From the NCBI GenBank assembly GCA_015501055.1, contig JADNYV010000514.1, positions 1-24,504 of the forward strand: a DNA stretch of 24,504 bases, given 5' to 3'. Source of the DNA: Mucidula mucida. Its lineage: Eukaryota > Basidiomycota > Agaricomycetes > Agaricales > Physalacriaceae. Below the pieces are notes generated by a model, which was not told the origin of the DNA, searched no databases, and saw only the letters and a program-made list of their open reading frames with translations. Made by a program: the position numbers and the translations under genes. Shown here one piece after another: positions 1 to 8,326 of the stretch; the first letter of the stretch is position 1, and the number at the start of each line of letters is the position of its first letter.

Positions 1-795
1 GAGCCAGGATCAGTACGCGATCGGAGACGCGCTGGGCGAACGGGAATACTTGTTGGGGGCTCCTGCAGTCATTTAGTAAAAGACTGGAAAGCATGCATCC
101 AATCGTACCTTGGGTGGGGGATTGGCAGTAGCAGAGCTTTTGCGCCGGAGAAGACTGCGCACAGATTTAAGTGCACTACGCCAATCGCTGGCGCTGGTGT
201 TGGCGAAGACATCGATGCCGATGCTGGCTCGGATGATTTGATTACGGGCGCTCGCAAGGCAGATTTGAGCACTGACTTGGGAGTCCTAGGAGTCAAAGGC
301 GGCTCTTCTGAAGGCGGCGGGGGGGGGACGGCTTGGGCGTTAGTGGTGTCCGTGCCCTCGGTGAGCGAGAGTGGTCGGCCTGTGAGGCGACTGCTCCAGG
401 CGGGGCTGCGTAACCCTCAACGTTGACGGCGATACGCGCGACGGCGGGCGCGTCATCCTGTCAATCGTGTCGCGCAGTGAGGGCAGCAACTGCGTCTCAA
501 CCATGGGCAAATTCACGAGCTGGCTCTCCCGCTTGTTGCGGTTAGGATTGCTCCTAAAAGTAAATCGCTTGTCCCCGCCGCTCTTGACGTCGTCGGGCGC
601 CTCTGTAGAAATCGGATATGCGTCGCGGCTGTCAGCGCTAGATGTAGGCGCGTTTTTCGATTGGGGAAAGGCGAATCCGCCAGCAGCAGCGTAGTGGGAG
701 GGTGGGAGGAAATTGGGCGGCCTAGGAGATGGTGGATATGCGCTCAACGGCGCCACCGACGACGGAGAGTACTGGCTAGGGCGTGATAGCGGCAT
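1..795 (-). CDS. Partial serine/proline-rich hypothetical protein, runs off left edge
   Basis: Minus-strand gene starting at the ATG at 795 (MPLSRPSQYSPSS). The upstream in-frame run of serine codons has no ATG. The protein is rich in Ser, Pro and Arg and looks disordered, with a more conserved-looking block (VETQLLPSLRDTIDRMTR) and, further on, TPRTPKSVLKSALRAP and SALKSVRSLLRRKSS. These blocks lie in different frames. A 56-nt GT..AG intron at 380-435 would join the first two in phase. A second frame change near 165-185 is not explained by a clear intron. A 46-nt GT..AG intron is possible at 63-108. I do not recognise a function. The KSALR / RSLLRR pattern recalls basidiomycete-specific hypothetical proteins, from memory only. 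The gene could be damaged or simply mis-modelled by eye. Confidence 0.45.
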
Positions 796-1298
796 GGTCG
801 TGGCTGTCGACGACAACGACGACGACGACGGAAAGCAGGAGATGGTGGTGGTTCAGGTTCAAGATGCAGATGTCATGATCGGCAACATGTGATCGGCGAG
901 TCTTCCTCTGAACGTTATTAACAAATCCAACTCTTCCTTCTTGATGACGCCAGACAATAGTTCCTGTGCGCCCTGATCAGTCCAATTTATCTGCCTCATC
1001 ATCCATGCACTACGGTCTTAGAGTTTTCCTTGACGTGCCAGTTTCGACCCAGCGCCGTCTTCACCTAGCACATAGCCCACAGGGCTGCTTATACTAAGGC
1101 GTTGTATCCCACCCTTTGATTTCAAACCATTTTAAACCAAAGTCATTGAGCGAATTTTATGTCGTACTAAGTATGGGGCAAGGTTGGATATTAAAAAGAC
1201 GATTAATAATTGTACACCCAGTATATCGTTATATTCATACGTGTTAGTGCTTCTAAAGTACATATTACAAGATTGGTATATGGTAATGCAAGAGATAT
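796..1298. other. Intergenic region upstream of the left-edge gene
   Basis: No open frame with coding character. A short GAC/CGA trinucleotide run lies at about 808-831, immediately upstream of the left-edge gene start, and the rest becomes AT-rich towards 1200. It must hold the promoter of the minus-strand gene starting at 795 and the 3' end of the split peptidase-like gene that stops at 1299. Confidence 0.5.
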
Positions 1299-1678
1299 CT
1301 ATACTCGTGGCGTAAAGAAACGACGAAAACATTTCCCCAAATTGAGTCCCAGTCCCGCTGGGTGTTTCTTCTTCAACTTGGATGGACTTCTAGACACAGT
1401 AACAAGTCGCGGTCGGCTACACGTCTCTCCTACAGTCTCATCCGCATCAACAGCCGCACCATCTCTCCGTCTCGGCAAATGCGTTGAATTCAACATAGCG
1501 CAAGTACGCATATGTGGTTCTGAAGGCATATCAATGCTCTTCAACAACGCGATATCGAATGGCGCGAATGAGCGACTGTCAAGCCATCGCTCGACAACGT
1601 CCATATCTGCCAAAGTTCATTGATCAATACCATCTTTCTATAACAAACATCAATAAAATGCTCACCCAACCGATATAC
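1299..1678 (-). pseudogene. 3' part of HELAH peptidase-like gene, separated by the copia insertion
   Basis: This is the downstream piece of the minus-strand gene that begins at 7270. Reading down from 1678, the codons gta tat cgg ttg continue the frame left at 6569. A 59-nt intron with a GGTGAG donor and a GGCAG acceptor (1607-1665, phase 1) joins to the last exon, 1606-1299, which gives DMDVVERWLDSRSFAPFD and ends at a stop at 1299-1301. This exon encodes about 100 residues with a basic C-terminus (KLKKKHPAGLGLNLGKCFRR). The clean phase match on both sides of the retrotransposon is the main evidence that the two halves were one gene. As it stands it has no start codon and is probably non-functional on this allele. 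Confidence 0.7.
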
Positions 1679-1683
1679 CCCTC
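1679..1683. other. Target-site duplication of the copia element, left copy
   Basis: The 5-bp sequence ccctc directly precedes the TGT at the start of the left LTR and is repeated directly after the right LTR (6569-6573). Five base pairs is the usual duplication for Ty1/copia integrases. Confidence 0.9.
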
Positions 1684-1913
1684 TGTAGGAAGGAAAGCAA
1701 GCCGGGTATGACCCGAGGTCACATGACCCCGCCACATCGACGCGAACTCTCGCGTCTCTTCTCGTAGTTGCTATTCCCATTTACTATGGACACTTGTTGT
1801 TTATACTTAGAACTTACTAGAACATCTGTAGAGGTATATAAGCCTCGCATTTTGTACTGTAGTAAATACACAAGTTTATTATCTTCTTCTCCAACCATCA
1901 TCTGCTGCTAACA
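1684..1913 (+). repeat. Copia left (5') LTR
   Basis: 230 bp, starts TGTAGG and ends GCTAACA. It is base-for-base identical to 6339-6568 as far as I can compare by eye. It contains a TATA box (TATATAAG, 1835-1842) and, near the U3 start, a short inverted repeat GGTCACATGACC at 1717-1728. Confidence 0.95.
1835..1842 (+). promoter_or_regulatory. Copia LTR TATA box
   Basis: TATATAAG inside the left LTR, about 70 nt before its end, so transcription would start near 1865 and leave a short R/U5. The same motif lies at 6490-6497 in the right LTR, where it could drive transcription into the disrupted host gene as antisense RNA. Confidence 0.6.
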
Positions 1914-1925
1914 GGTTATGGGCCC
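1914..1925 (+). other. Copia primer-binding site, initiator tRNA-Met half-tRNA type
   Basis: The 12 bases ggttatgggccc directly after the left LTR are complementary to the anticodon stem-loop of eukaryotic initiator tRNA-Met (GGGCCCATAACC), not to the tRNA 3' end. Priming from an internally cleaved initiator tRNA is established for Drosophila copia and yeast Ty5. Confidence 0.85.
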
Positions 1926-1996
1926 CGTCCATAACTGAAAGCCCCAAATAACTCAAACACACTATCGCATAACCCCCTCGACTCACCATCTTCACC

Positions 1997-4363
1997 ATGT
2001 CCACCAACACGCTCTCCTCTACCGCCAGACTAGGCGAGTATTTCGCGAAGCTCCCGGCATGCAAGGCAGACGGTACCAACTGGATCTTCTTCCGGGACCG
2101 TTTCCTATTCGCAATCGACGCTGCCGGTTTGAGCGACCATTTCGAAGGTACCATAGCTGGTACATCCATCGCACCAATAGAGCCCGCAGTGGTGGATCCG
2201 AAAAATCCCACTGCAGATGAGACAAAGGCGGTTAACGAGTTCCTGGGACGGCGCCGGATTTGGAAGTCTGAGCAGGCCGTAATTAAGCAGGGAATCGCCT
2301 CAGTCATCTCGGACTCGTTGTTCCTGAAGGTGAAGGGCGAAGTGACGGCAAAGTTGATGTGGGAGAAGGTGAAGAGCGAGTACGAGAAGAAGAGCAAGAT
2401 GGTCACGGTTGACCTACGGCGCAAGCTCCAGGATGAGCGATGCGCAGAGGGAGCAGATGTTAAGGCTCACCTCACAAAACTCCAGTCCATACGCGAGGAC
2501 CTCATCGCGATGGGATCGGATCCAGGCGACGATAACTTTGTCGCAATACTACTAGGATCACTCCCCGCCTCATTCGAGACATATCTCTCGGCGCTCACGG
2601 GCGCATCAACTCTACTTGGCAAAGCTCTCGATCCCGACATGGTGCTGCAGGGCATCAATGACGAGGCGGACCGGCGGAAGGTCAGGTCTGCAGGGAAGGG
2701 CGAGAAAGAGGCCGCGTTCTATAGCGGGAACGGCGGCAGAAAGCCAAAGAAGTCGGTGGAATGCTTCAATTGCCACCGGAAGGGACACATGGCGAGAGAT
2801 TGCTGGGCGAAGGGAGGAGGAAAAGAAGGTCAAGGCCCGAGGAAAGGCCGAGGACAGGCAAACACGGCAAAAGCAGAGAGTGAATTCGACGCCGCATGGT
2901 TTGCGAAGGAAGAGGAGGTGGATTTTGATTTGGCCGAAGAAGAGGACGACTTCTCGGATCTGCCACCCCTTGTGTACGCCAGCAATGGCAAAGATGAAGC
3001 CAGCAATGACGAGACTGATGTATCGGATGTCAGTAACCCAGAACTTGTAGGGGAAATGATTTCTCTTACCTCGGAGCAGCTCGCTGCAGCCGCCGTCGAA
3101 ACAGAGCGTGAGTACGAAGTTGATATCTTCGACTCCGGCGCTACCCAGCATATGACACCGTCACGGCATCGGTTAACAAACTATACGGCTATTAAGCCAC
3201 GAGGAATTATGGCGGCGGACAAGAAACGATTCGAGGCCATCGGGAAGGGCGACATGCAGATCAGGATTCCTAATGGAACAAGTCAATCGAGGGTCCTGGT
3301 GAAGAATGTTCTTCACGCACCTAATCTTGGAGTTACACTCCTTTCCGTAGGGCGTATAGACGAGGCAGGGTATCATCTCAACTTTGGAAACCAGAAGTGT
3401 TGCTTCTTTGACAAGAAGTTCCATGAAATCGGCTCCATTCCCCTGCACAATGGTCTGTACAGGCTTCGCGTACCTGTATCCACCCCCGAGTCCGCCAATC
3501 ACGTCAAAGATGGACCACGTATCGTTACCCCAGATGAACTTCATCGTCTGATGGGCCACCTTCCAGTCGACGCGGCGAAGAAGCTGGTAAAAGATCAGCT
3601 GGTTGAAGGGTTAGAGCTGGATGAGAGCTCACCTGTCTCGAAGGATCCATGTGAGTCATGTCTGCAGGGCAGAATGACCCGAAGCGCGATATCCAAATCT
3701 AGGGAGAATGACGCGTCAGGGGGAGTCGGTGACCAGGTCCACAGCGACGTATGGGGACCAGCCAGCACAGAGACTCCTCAACACAAGAAATACTACGTCA
3801 CCTTCACAGACGACGCGTCGCGCTACTCCGTAGCCATGCTACTCCACGCCAAGGATGAGACTCTGCAGAGTTTTAAGGATCTTGAGGCACGATGGGAGAA
3901 GGAACATGGCATAAAGATAAAAATATTGCATTCGGATGGAGGAGGAGAGTACAAGGGACACGAATTTGATGCCTTTCTAGCCAAGAAAGGAATCCAACGG
4001 CGTTTTACCGTCCACGACACGCCAGAGCATAACGGAGTCGCTGAGAGACTCAACCGAATACTGCTCGAGAAGGTCCGAGCAATGCTCCATGCAGCCGCAT
4101 TACCGAAGAACCTATGGGGAGAGGCGCTAAAGCACGCCATTTGGCTAAAGAATCGGACATCATCCAAGGCGATTGGTGGTCGTACACCTTACGAGGTGTT
4201 CCGCAGCTCGAAGCCAGACTTGCGGCAGATCCACAAGTGGGGCTGCAAGGTTTGGGTCCATGTTGAAGATGGATCCAAGCTTGAAGGGCGTGCTCGCGAG
4301 GGTCGATGGCTTGGTTTTGACCAAGACAGTAATGGCCATCGGATTTACTACCCGGACAATTGA
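1997..4363 (+). CDS. Copia Gag-protease-integrase (N-terminal part of Gag-Pol)
   Basis: 788 codons from the ATG at 1997 (MSTNTLSSTARLGEYFAKLP) to an in-frame TGA. It covers the N-terminal part of the polyprotein that packages RNA, matures the particle and integrates the DNA. Visible parts in order: a copia-type Gag domain (about residues 10-230), a CCHC zinc knuckle (C256, C259, H264, C269), an aspartic protease active site DSGATQHM (D379), an HHCC pre-integrase finger (H516, H521, C552, C555) and an integrase core with D584 (HSDVWGP), D647 (LHSDGGGEY) and E683 (HNGVAER), i.e. D,D(35)E spacing. The frame stops just after YYPDN. In copia elements the linker to RT normally follows here without a break, and the next codons do read like that linker. 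The stop is therefore best seen as a nonsense change, or possibly readthrough. Confidence 0.92.
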   Translation: MSTNTLSSTARLGEYFAKLPACKADGTNWIFFRDRFLFAIDAAGLSDHFEGTIAGTSIAPIEPAVVDPKNPTADETKAVNEFLGRRRIWKSEQAVIKQGIASVISDSLFLKVKGEVTAKLMWEKVKSEYEKKSKMVTVDLRRKLQDERCAEGADVKAHLTKLQSIREDLIAMGSDPGDDNFVAILLGSLPASFETYLSALTGASTLLGKALDPDMVLQGINDEADRRKVRSAGKGEKEAAFYSGNGGRKPKKSVECFNCHRKGHMARDCWAKGGGKEGQGPRKGRGQANTAKAESEFDAAWFAKEEEVDFDLAEEEDDFSDLPPLVYASNGKDEASNDETDVSDVSNPELVGEMISLTSEQLAAAAVETEREYEVDIFDSGATQHMTPSRHRLTNYTAIKPRGIMAADKKRFEAIGKGDMQIRIPNGTSQSRVLVKNVLHAPNLGVTLLSVGRIDEAGYHLNFGNQKCCFFDKKFHEIGSIPLHNGLYRLRVPVSTPESANHVKDGPRIVTPDELHRLMGHLPVDAAKKLVKDQLVEGLELDESSPVSKDPCESCLQGRMTRSAISKSRENDASGGVGDQVHSDVWGPASTETPQHKKYYVTFTDDASRYSVAMLLHAKDETLQSFKDLEARWEKEHGIKIKILHSDGGGEYKGHEFDAFLAKKGIQRRFTVHDTPEHNGVAERLNRILLEKVRAMLHAAALPKNLWGEALKHAIWLKNRTSSKAIGGRTPYEVFRSSKPDLRQIHKWGCKVWVHVEDGSKLEGRAREGRWLGFDQDSNGHRIYYPDN

Positions 4364-6331
4364 TCCATACGCGTTGAGCGTAGTGTCCGTTTTCCAGAAG
4401 CCCAAAGAAGCGAAGGAGGCATCCACAGAGTGCTGGATGAGGGGGAGATAACAGAGATTAGCAAAGAAAAGAAATCAGAAATCATCCAGCACGCACCTCC
4501 AGCATCCAAAGCACTATCCCAGATCCCACCAGTGTCTTATACTCCGCCGAGCTCTCCGCTCACAACGCCACCAGACACGCCACCAGACACGCCACCATCA
4601 AGTCCAACATCAAAGCCGACAAAGCCCGTCGCGCCGCGCGACATATCCAGCAAAATCGATAGCCAGAACATTATCGAAGGCACTCGAACTCGACGAGCTG
4701 CCCATCACGCAGAAGAATTTGCATATGCAGCCATGGAAAATTTGGGTGATGAGCCGACGGTTGAAGAGGCGATGAAAAGAGCAGACTGGCCGCTATTCAG
4801 GCAGGCCATGGACGTCGAGATGGAAGCAATGAAGCGAACAGGCACATTCGGAGATAAGCCGGTTCCGAGGCCTGTCGGAAGCAATGTCATTGGATCAAAG
4901 TGGACCCTTTTGATCAAGCGGAAAGCAAACGGAGCAATCGACAAGTACAAGGCGCGTCTCGTCGCGCGAGGATTCACGCAAGTCCAAGGCGTGGATTATT
5001 TCAAGACTTTCTCACCCACTGCAAAACTCTCATCGCTCCGCACCATCCTCTCTATTGCTGCACGCTTTGACTGGGAAATCAAAGTGTTCGATTACTCGGC
5101 CGCTTTCTTGAATGGCGAATTCACGGACAATGAAGAGATCTATATGGAACAACCGCCTCACTATACGAACGGCAACCCTCACGACGTAATCCGCCTCCGA
5201 CGAACCATATACGGACTCAAGCAGTCGAGCCGTAAGTGGTATGAGAAGCTGACATCAGCTCTCGCCACACTTGGCATCCATCCTCTCCGCTCCGATCACG
5301 CCGTCTATCGTCTCATTCGAGGAGATAAGTTTGTAATCATTGCCATTCATATTGACGACAGCACCATCACCGGAAATTCACCCACGTTGATCGACGAGGT
5401 ACAGGAGGAAATTGGTCGCATCTTCAAGATCACGATGCTGGGACCAATCAGCTGGTTATTGGGCATGGAAGTCACAAGGGATCGCAAGAATTGCACATTG
5501 ACACTCTCACAAACGACATACATCGACTCTCTCCTACGGAAATTCCACATGACGGACTGCAAAGCCGTCTCCGTTCCCCTTGATCCCACTACTCAGCTCT
5601 TACGAGAGCAGTGCCCTGATTTAGCAGACCGCGAAACCATCACACAGATGCGCAAGGTTCCATACAGAGAACTTGTTGGTGGATTCATTTGGGTATCCAC
5701 AGCCACTCGACCAGACTTAGCATTTACAGTCTGTGTTCTCTCTCGCTTCCTCGACAACCCTGGTAGACCGCATTGGGATGCAGCGAAACGTGTTCTCCAA
5801 TACCTAAAGGGCACTCGGACCCTTTCACTCACTTACGGCGGATCTGACGAGACACACGGTCTCGACATCTTTACAGACGCCGATGGAATGTCCCTCGAGA
5901 ATCGCAAAGCCATATCGGGCTACGCGTTTATCTTAAACGGCGCTGCCGTCTCATGGTCATCAAAGCAGCAGGAAATTACGGCGCTATCCACGACAGAAGC
6001 AGAGTACATTGCTCTGACTTACACAGCGAAAGAAGCCATATGGCACCGGTATTTCCTGGCTGAACTCTTCGGACCGATCTCCATCCCATCCATTATTTAT
6101 AGCGACAATCAGTCCGCTATCTCACTAGCACACGCCGAACTCGGACAGTTCCACGCCCGAACGAAACATATTGATATCCGTTATCATTTCATTCGCGAGA
6201 AGATACAGGACGGAACACTCGAAGTCATCTATTGCCCGACATCCGAGATGACCGCGGACATCATGACCAAGGCGCTCGCATCATTCAAGTTTCAACCACT
6301 TGTTCGCGCACTTGGATTGATTCCGGCTTGA
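4364..6331 (+). CDS. Copia reverse transcriptase-RNase H (C-terminal part of Gag-Pol)
   Basis: Continues in the same frame as the upstream part, directly after the TGA, and has no ATG of its own near its start. It is therefore expected to be made only as a fusion. It starts with the usual linker (SIRVERSVRF) and a Pro/Thr/Ser-rich stretch with a short repeat (TPPDTPPDTPPSSP). RT follows: WTLLIKRKANG, KARLVARGFTQ and the catalytic HIDD at about 5348-5359, where copia elements more often have YVDD. RNase H has TDADG (D at 5876), TEAEY (E at 5996/6002) and YSDNQSA (D at 6104), then the typical ending ADIMTKAL. All domains are full length. The stop at 6329-6331 overlaps the polypurine tract. On sequence alone the enzymes look functional. 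Confidence 0.92.
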   Translation, partial: SIRVERSVRFPEAQRSEGGIHRVLDEGEITEISKEKKSEIIQHAPPASKALSQIPPVSYTPPSSPLTTPPDTPPDTPPSSPTSKPTKPVAPRDISSKIDSQNIIEGTRTRRAAHHAEEFAYAAMENLGDEPTVEEAMKRADWPLFRQAMDVEMEAMKRTGTFGDKPVPRPVGSNVIGSKWTLLIKRKANGAIDKYKARLVARGFTQVQGVDYFKTFSPTAKLSSLRTILSIAARFDWEIKVFDYSAAFLNGEFTDNEEIYMEQPPHYTNGNPHDVIRLRRTIYGLKQSSRKWYEKLTSALATLGIHPLRSDHAVYRLIRGDKFVIIAIHIDDSTITGNSPTLIDEVQEEIGRIFKITMLGPISWLLGMEVTRDRKNCTLTLSQTTYIDSLLRKFHMTDCKAVSVPLDPTTQLLREQCPDLADRETITQMRKVPYRELVGGFIWVSTATRPDLAFTVCVLSRFLDNPGRPHWDAAKRVLQYLKGTRTLSLTYGGSDETHGLDIFTDADGMSLENRKAISGYAFILNGAAVSWSSKQQEITALSTTEAEYIALTYTAKEAIWHRYFLAELFGPISIPSIIYSDNQSAISLAHAELGQFHARTKHIDIRYHFIREKIQDGTLEVIYCPTSEMTADIMTKALASFKFQPLVRALGLIPA

Positions 6332-6338
6332 GGGGGAG
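6330..6338 (+). other. Copia polypurine tract
   Basis: The purine run gagggggag directly precedes the right LTR, where plus-strand DNA synthesis is primed in LTR retrotransposons. It overlaps the end of the pol stop codon. Confidence 0.8.
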
Positions 6339-6568
6339 TGTAGGAAGGAAAGCAAGCCGGGTATGACCCGAGGTCACATGACCCCGCCACATCGACGCGA
6401 ACTCTCGCGTCTCTTCTCGTAGTTGCTATTCCCATTTACTATGGACACTTGTTGTTTATACTTAGAACTTACTAGAACATCTGTAGAGGTATATAAGCCT
6501 CGCATTTTGTACTGTAGTAAATACACAAGTTTATTATCTTCTTCTCCAACCATCATCTGCTGCTAACA
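6339..6568 (+). repeat. Copia right (3') LTR
   Basis: 230 bp, identical to 1684-1913, followed by the second ccctc copy (6569-6573). The host peptidase-like frame resumes immediately after it on the minus strand. Confidence 0.95.
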
Positions 6569-7270
6569 CCCTCCGTCCCCCGTAATCAAAAAGAAGTACG
6601 CAATCCGCTCATAATCGCATTCAAAGAACCCCGGCCGCACGCCCTCATTCTCACCCTCGAACACAACCCCAACCACACCCCCAAATACCTTTTTCTCCAA
6701 CGAAAATCCTGCTTCTGGAAACCAGCTCAACACCCGTCCCCCAGGCGGCCCTTCATACCCGACCTCGGCATAAAACGGTACCCTACTTTCGTTCTCCAAA
6801 CACGCTTGGGATGGCGACCCCCCGTGAAAGTACGCGCGCACAGCATGCGCTAGCTCATGCACCATGTTCACCACAACCACAAACGCCACACCCACTGACC
6901 GCGGGGCATCTTCCAACGCGCGAGCAATTCTCCCATGGATAAGGATCGTCCCAGCATCCGCATTCGTCACGTCAAACGCCGTCGCTACATATCGCCTAGA
7001 ACACACTTTCACGTCCGGATAGCTGCTGCTCCTCAAGAACAGCAGGAGCCGCGCTTTCTCGAACGGGGTCGGCGGCAGCTCGTCCACGATATTTCCCGCA
7101 AGATCCCCTCGTGCAATCTCCTCCGCTGAGAGCGTGTCCCCGCGTATGATCGATATATAGTGGCGTTGCCACTTATGGGCATCGTCAAGGGTAGCCTGCC
7201 TGAGCCGATGGTTCCACATCCGCAGCATCGCCTGCAACGCTGAAGATGCGGGTTCTAGTGGTGGTGGCAT
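6569..7270 (-). pseudogene. 5' part of HELAH zinc-peptidase-like gene, disrupted by copia insertion
   Basis: Minus-strand open frame from the ATG at 7270 (MPPPLEPASSALQAML) to the copia junction, 234 codons, continued across the element at 1678-1299 for about 340 residues in total. The only clear functional sign is HELAHA (H138, E139, H142; 6845-6859), the HExxH zinc site of metallopeptidases, preceded by a hydrophobic strand (VGVAFVVVVNMV) and followed by a block AEVGYE that could supply a third ligand. Substrate and location are unknown and no signal peptide is visible. An upstream exon is possible: ATG at 7476, then an intron at 7232-7299 with a weak GTTTTT donor, joining at AMLRMW in phase. 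The frame enters the LTR and stops at 6563, so this allele would give a protein lacking its last third. Confidence 0.7.
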
Positions 7271-7497
7271 GATGAGTGTTGGAGGTAGAGAACAAAAACG
7301 TGTTCGGACATAAACTGCGCCTGTCGGTGATCCAGGTAAGGAATCTCCATATCGAGAAAGGTCATCAAGCCACGCGCCTTGCCTTGCGTGTATATTGTGG
7401 TTTGCTGCAGCTGTGCAGTCGGAGGAGATGTACCGACATTTTCGCTATCAACATCTAGGTCAATGATAGTTAGCATTCGAATGCAAAAGACAGACAA

Positions 7498-8288
7498 TCA
7501 AGTATAAGTACAGTTATTCACGGAGAAATAACGCACGAAATACCGGCACGCTGAAACAGAGATCGCAGAGATCTGGAGAGATCCCCCCCGTCCAGATTGG
7601 AACAACCAAGCCCGAACCGTTGATCGGAAAGACCGACCGCCCGATTGTTTATTGTGTCCGCCACCCTGGAAGTCGATGAGGTCCGTGCCGTATGATGATA
7701 CCTATCTATCCTTCTTTTCGGCCTTACTAAGTCTTCAAGAGCACCGCGGCTTACTCAGGACCTGCTGAATAGTGCCATTTTCTCTGAACTTCGCATATTG
7801 TGCGAGTCTGGCCGAGTAAGACTGGATGGAGGCACGTTGTCGGGTTCACTGTTCCGCATCAACCCTTAATATTGGCGTCTGCCGTAGTTGCCAGTTGGAC
7901 TGAAGGCTAAGCCACGCTGTCGCGTCCTTCGCGCGTGCCACGGCAATTATATTGAATAACATAGTAACTTCATGTTGGTCTCTTGCAATACAAGTTGGTT
8001 CCATAGCATAGACAACATATAGAACAGCACGACATTGGTGTTATAGACAATGTGTACCTGGTCCGACGGGAACTACTGAGTTTAGTATGCCGTGTAGCAG
8101 CAAGGCTGGGCTGAGGGCCCACATCCATTACGACTGTCCGCTTCTGCCAGAACAATTACGAGGTAGGCGCCTGCCGGTATTGTAGATAGTCCAGATGGTA
8201 TACTGAGCTGATTCATCTGTTATTTCCAGGTTATTTTGATGGTTATAATGGTTATTCTATCACTTACCAGCTCTTATTTCACTTACTA
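7498..8288. other. Intergenic, no gene seen
   Basis: No long open frame with coding character on either strand, no LTR or terminal repeat pair that I can see, and no tRNA-like fold. It lies upstream of the peptidase-like gene, so the promoter of that gene should be at its left end. Confidence 0.4.
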
Positions 8289-8326
8289 TTGGGAACGAGG
8301 CAGGAAACGAGGCAAGAAACGAGGCC
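8289..8326 (+). repeat. Short tandem repeat, about three copies of aaacgaggca(a/g)g
   Basis: Three near-identical 11-12-bp units (aacgaggcagg, aaacgaggcaag, aaacgaggccg) in direct tandem. A simple local duplication with no other associated structure that I can see. Confidence 0.5.

Larger units (their letters stand above)
1684..6568 (+). mobile_element. Complete Ty1/copia LTR retrotransposon
   Basis: A 4,885-bp element on the plus strand, bounded by identical 230-bp LTRs (TGT...ACA) and a perfect 5-bp duplication ccctc. In order it has the left LTR, a primer-binding site, Gag, zinc knuckle, protease, integrase, reverse transcriptase, RNase H, a purine-rich tract (gagggggag, 6330-6338) and the right LTR. 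The PR-IN-RT-RH order is the copia order. The coding frame is continuous from 1997 to 6331 except for a single TGA at 4361-4363. Identical LTRs mean insertion too recent for mutations to separate them. The element sits inside a minus-strand host gene, in the antisense orientation. Confidence 0.95.

Noticed and set aside
808..831. GAC/CGA trinucleotide run
   Set aside because: Short simple repeat, too short to be called more than a microsatellite.
1210..1623. Plus-strand 137-codon frame
   Set aside because: It is antisense to the last exon of the split peptidase-like gene, which has splice and phase support.
1719..1901. Minus-strand 60-codon frame repeated at 6374-6556
   Set aside because: It lies wholly inside the copia LTRs and is repeated only because the LTRs are identical.
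4566..4602. Tandem repeat ccaccagacacg in the copia linker
   Set aside because: Only about two units; it encodes a Pro/Thr-rich linker and needs no special explanation.
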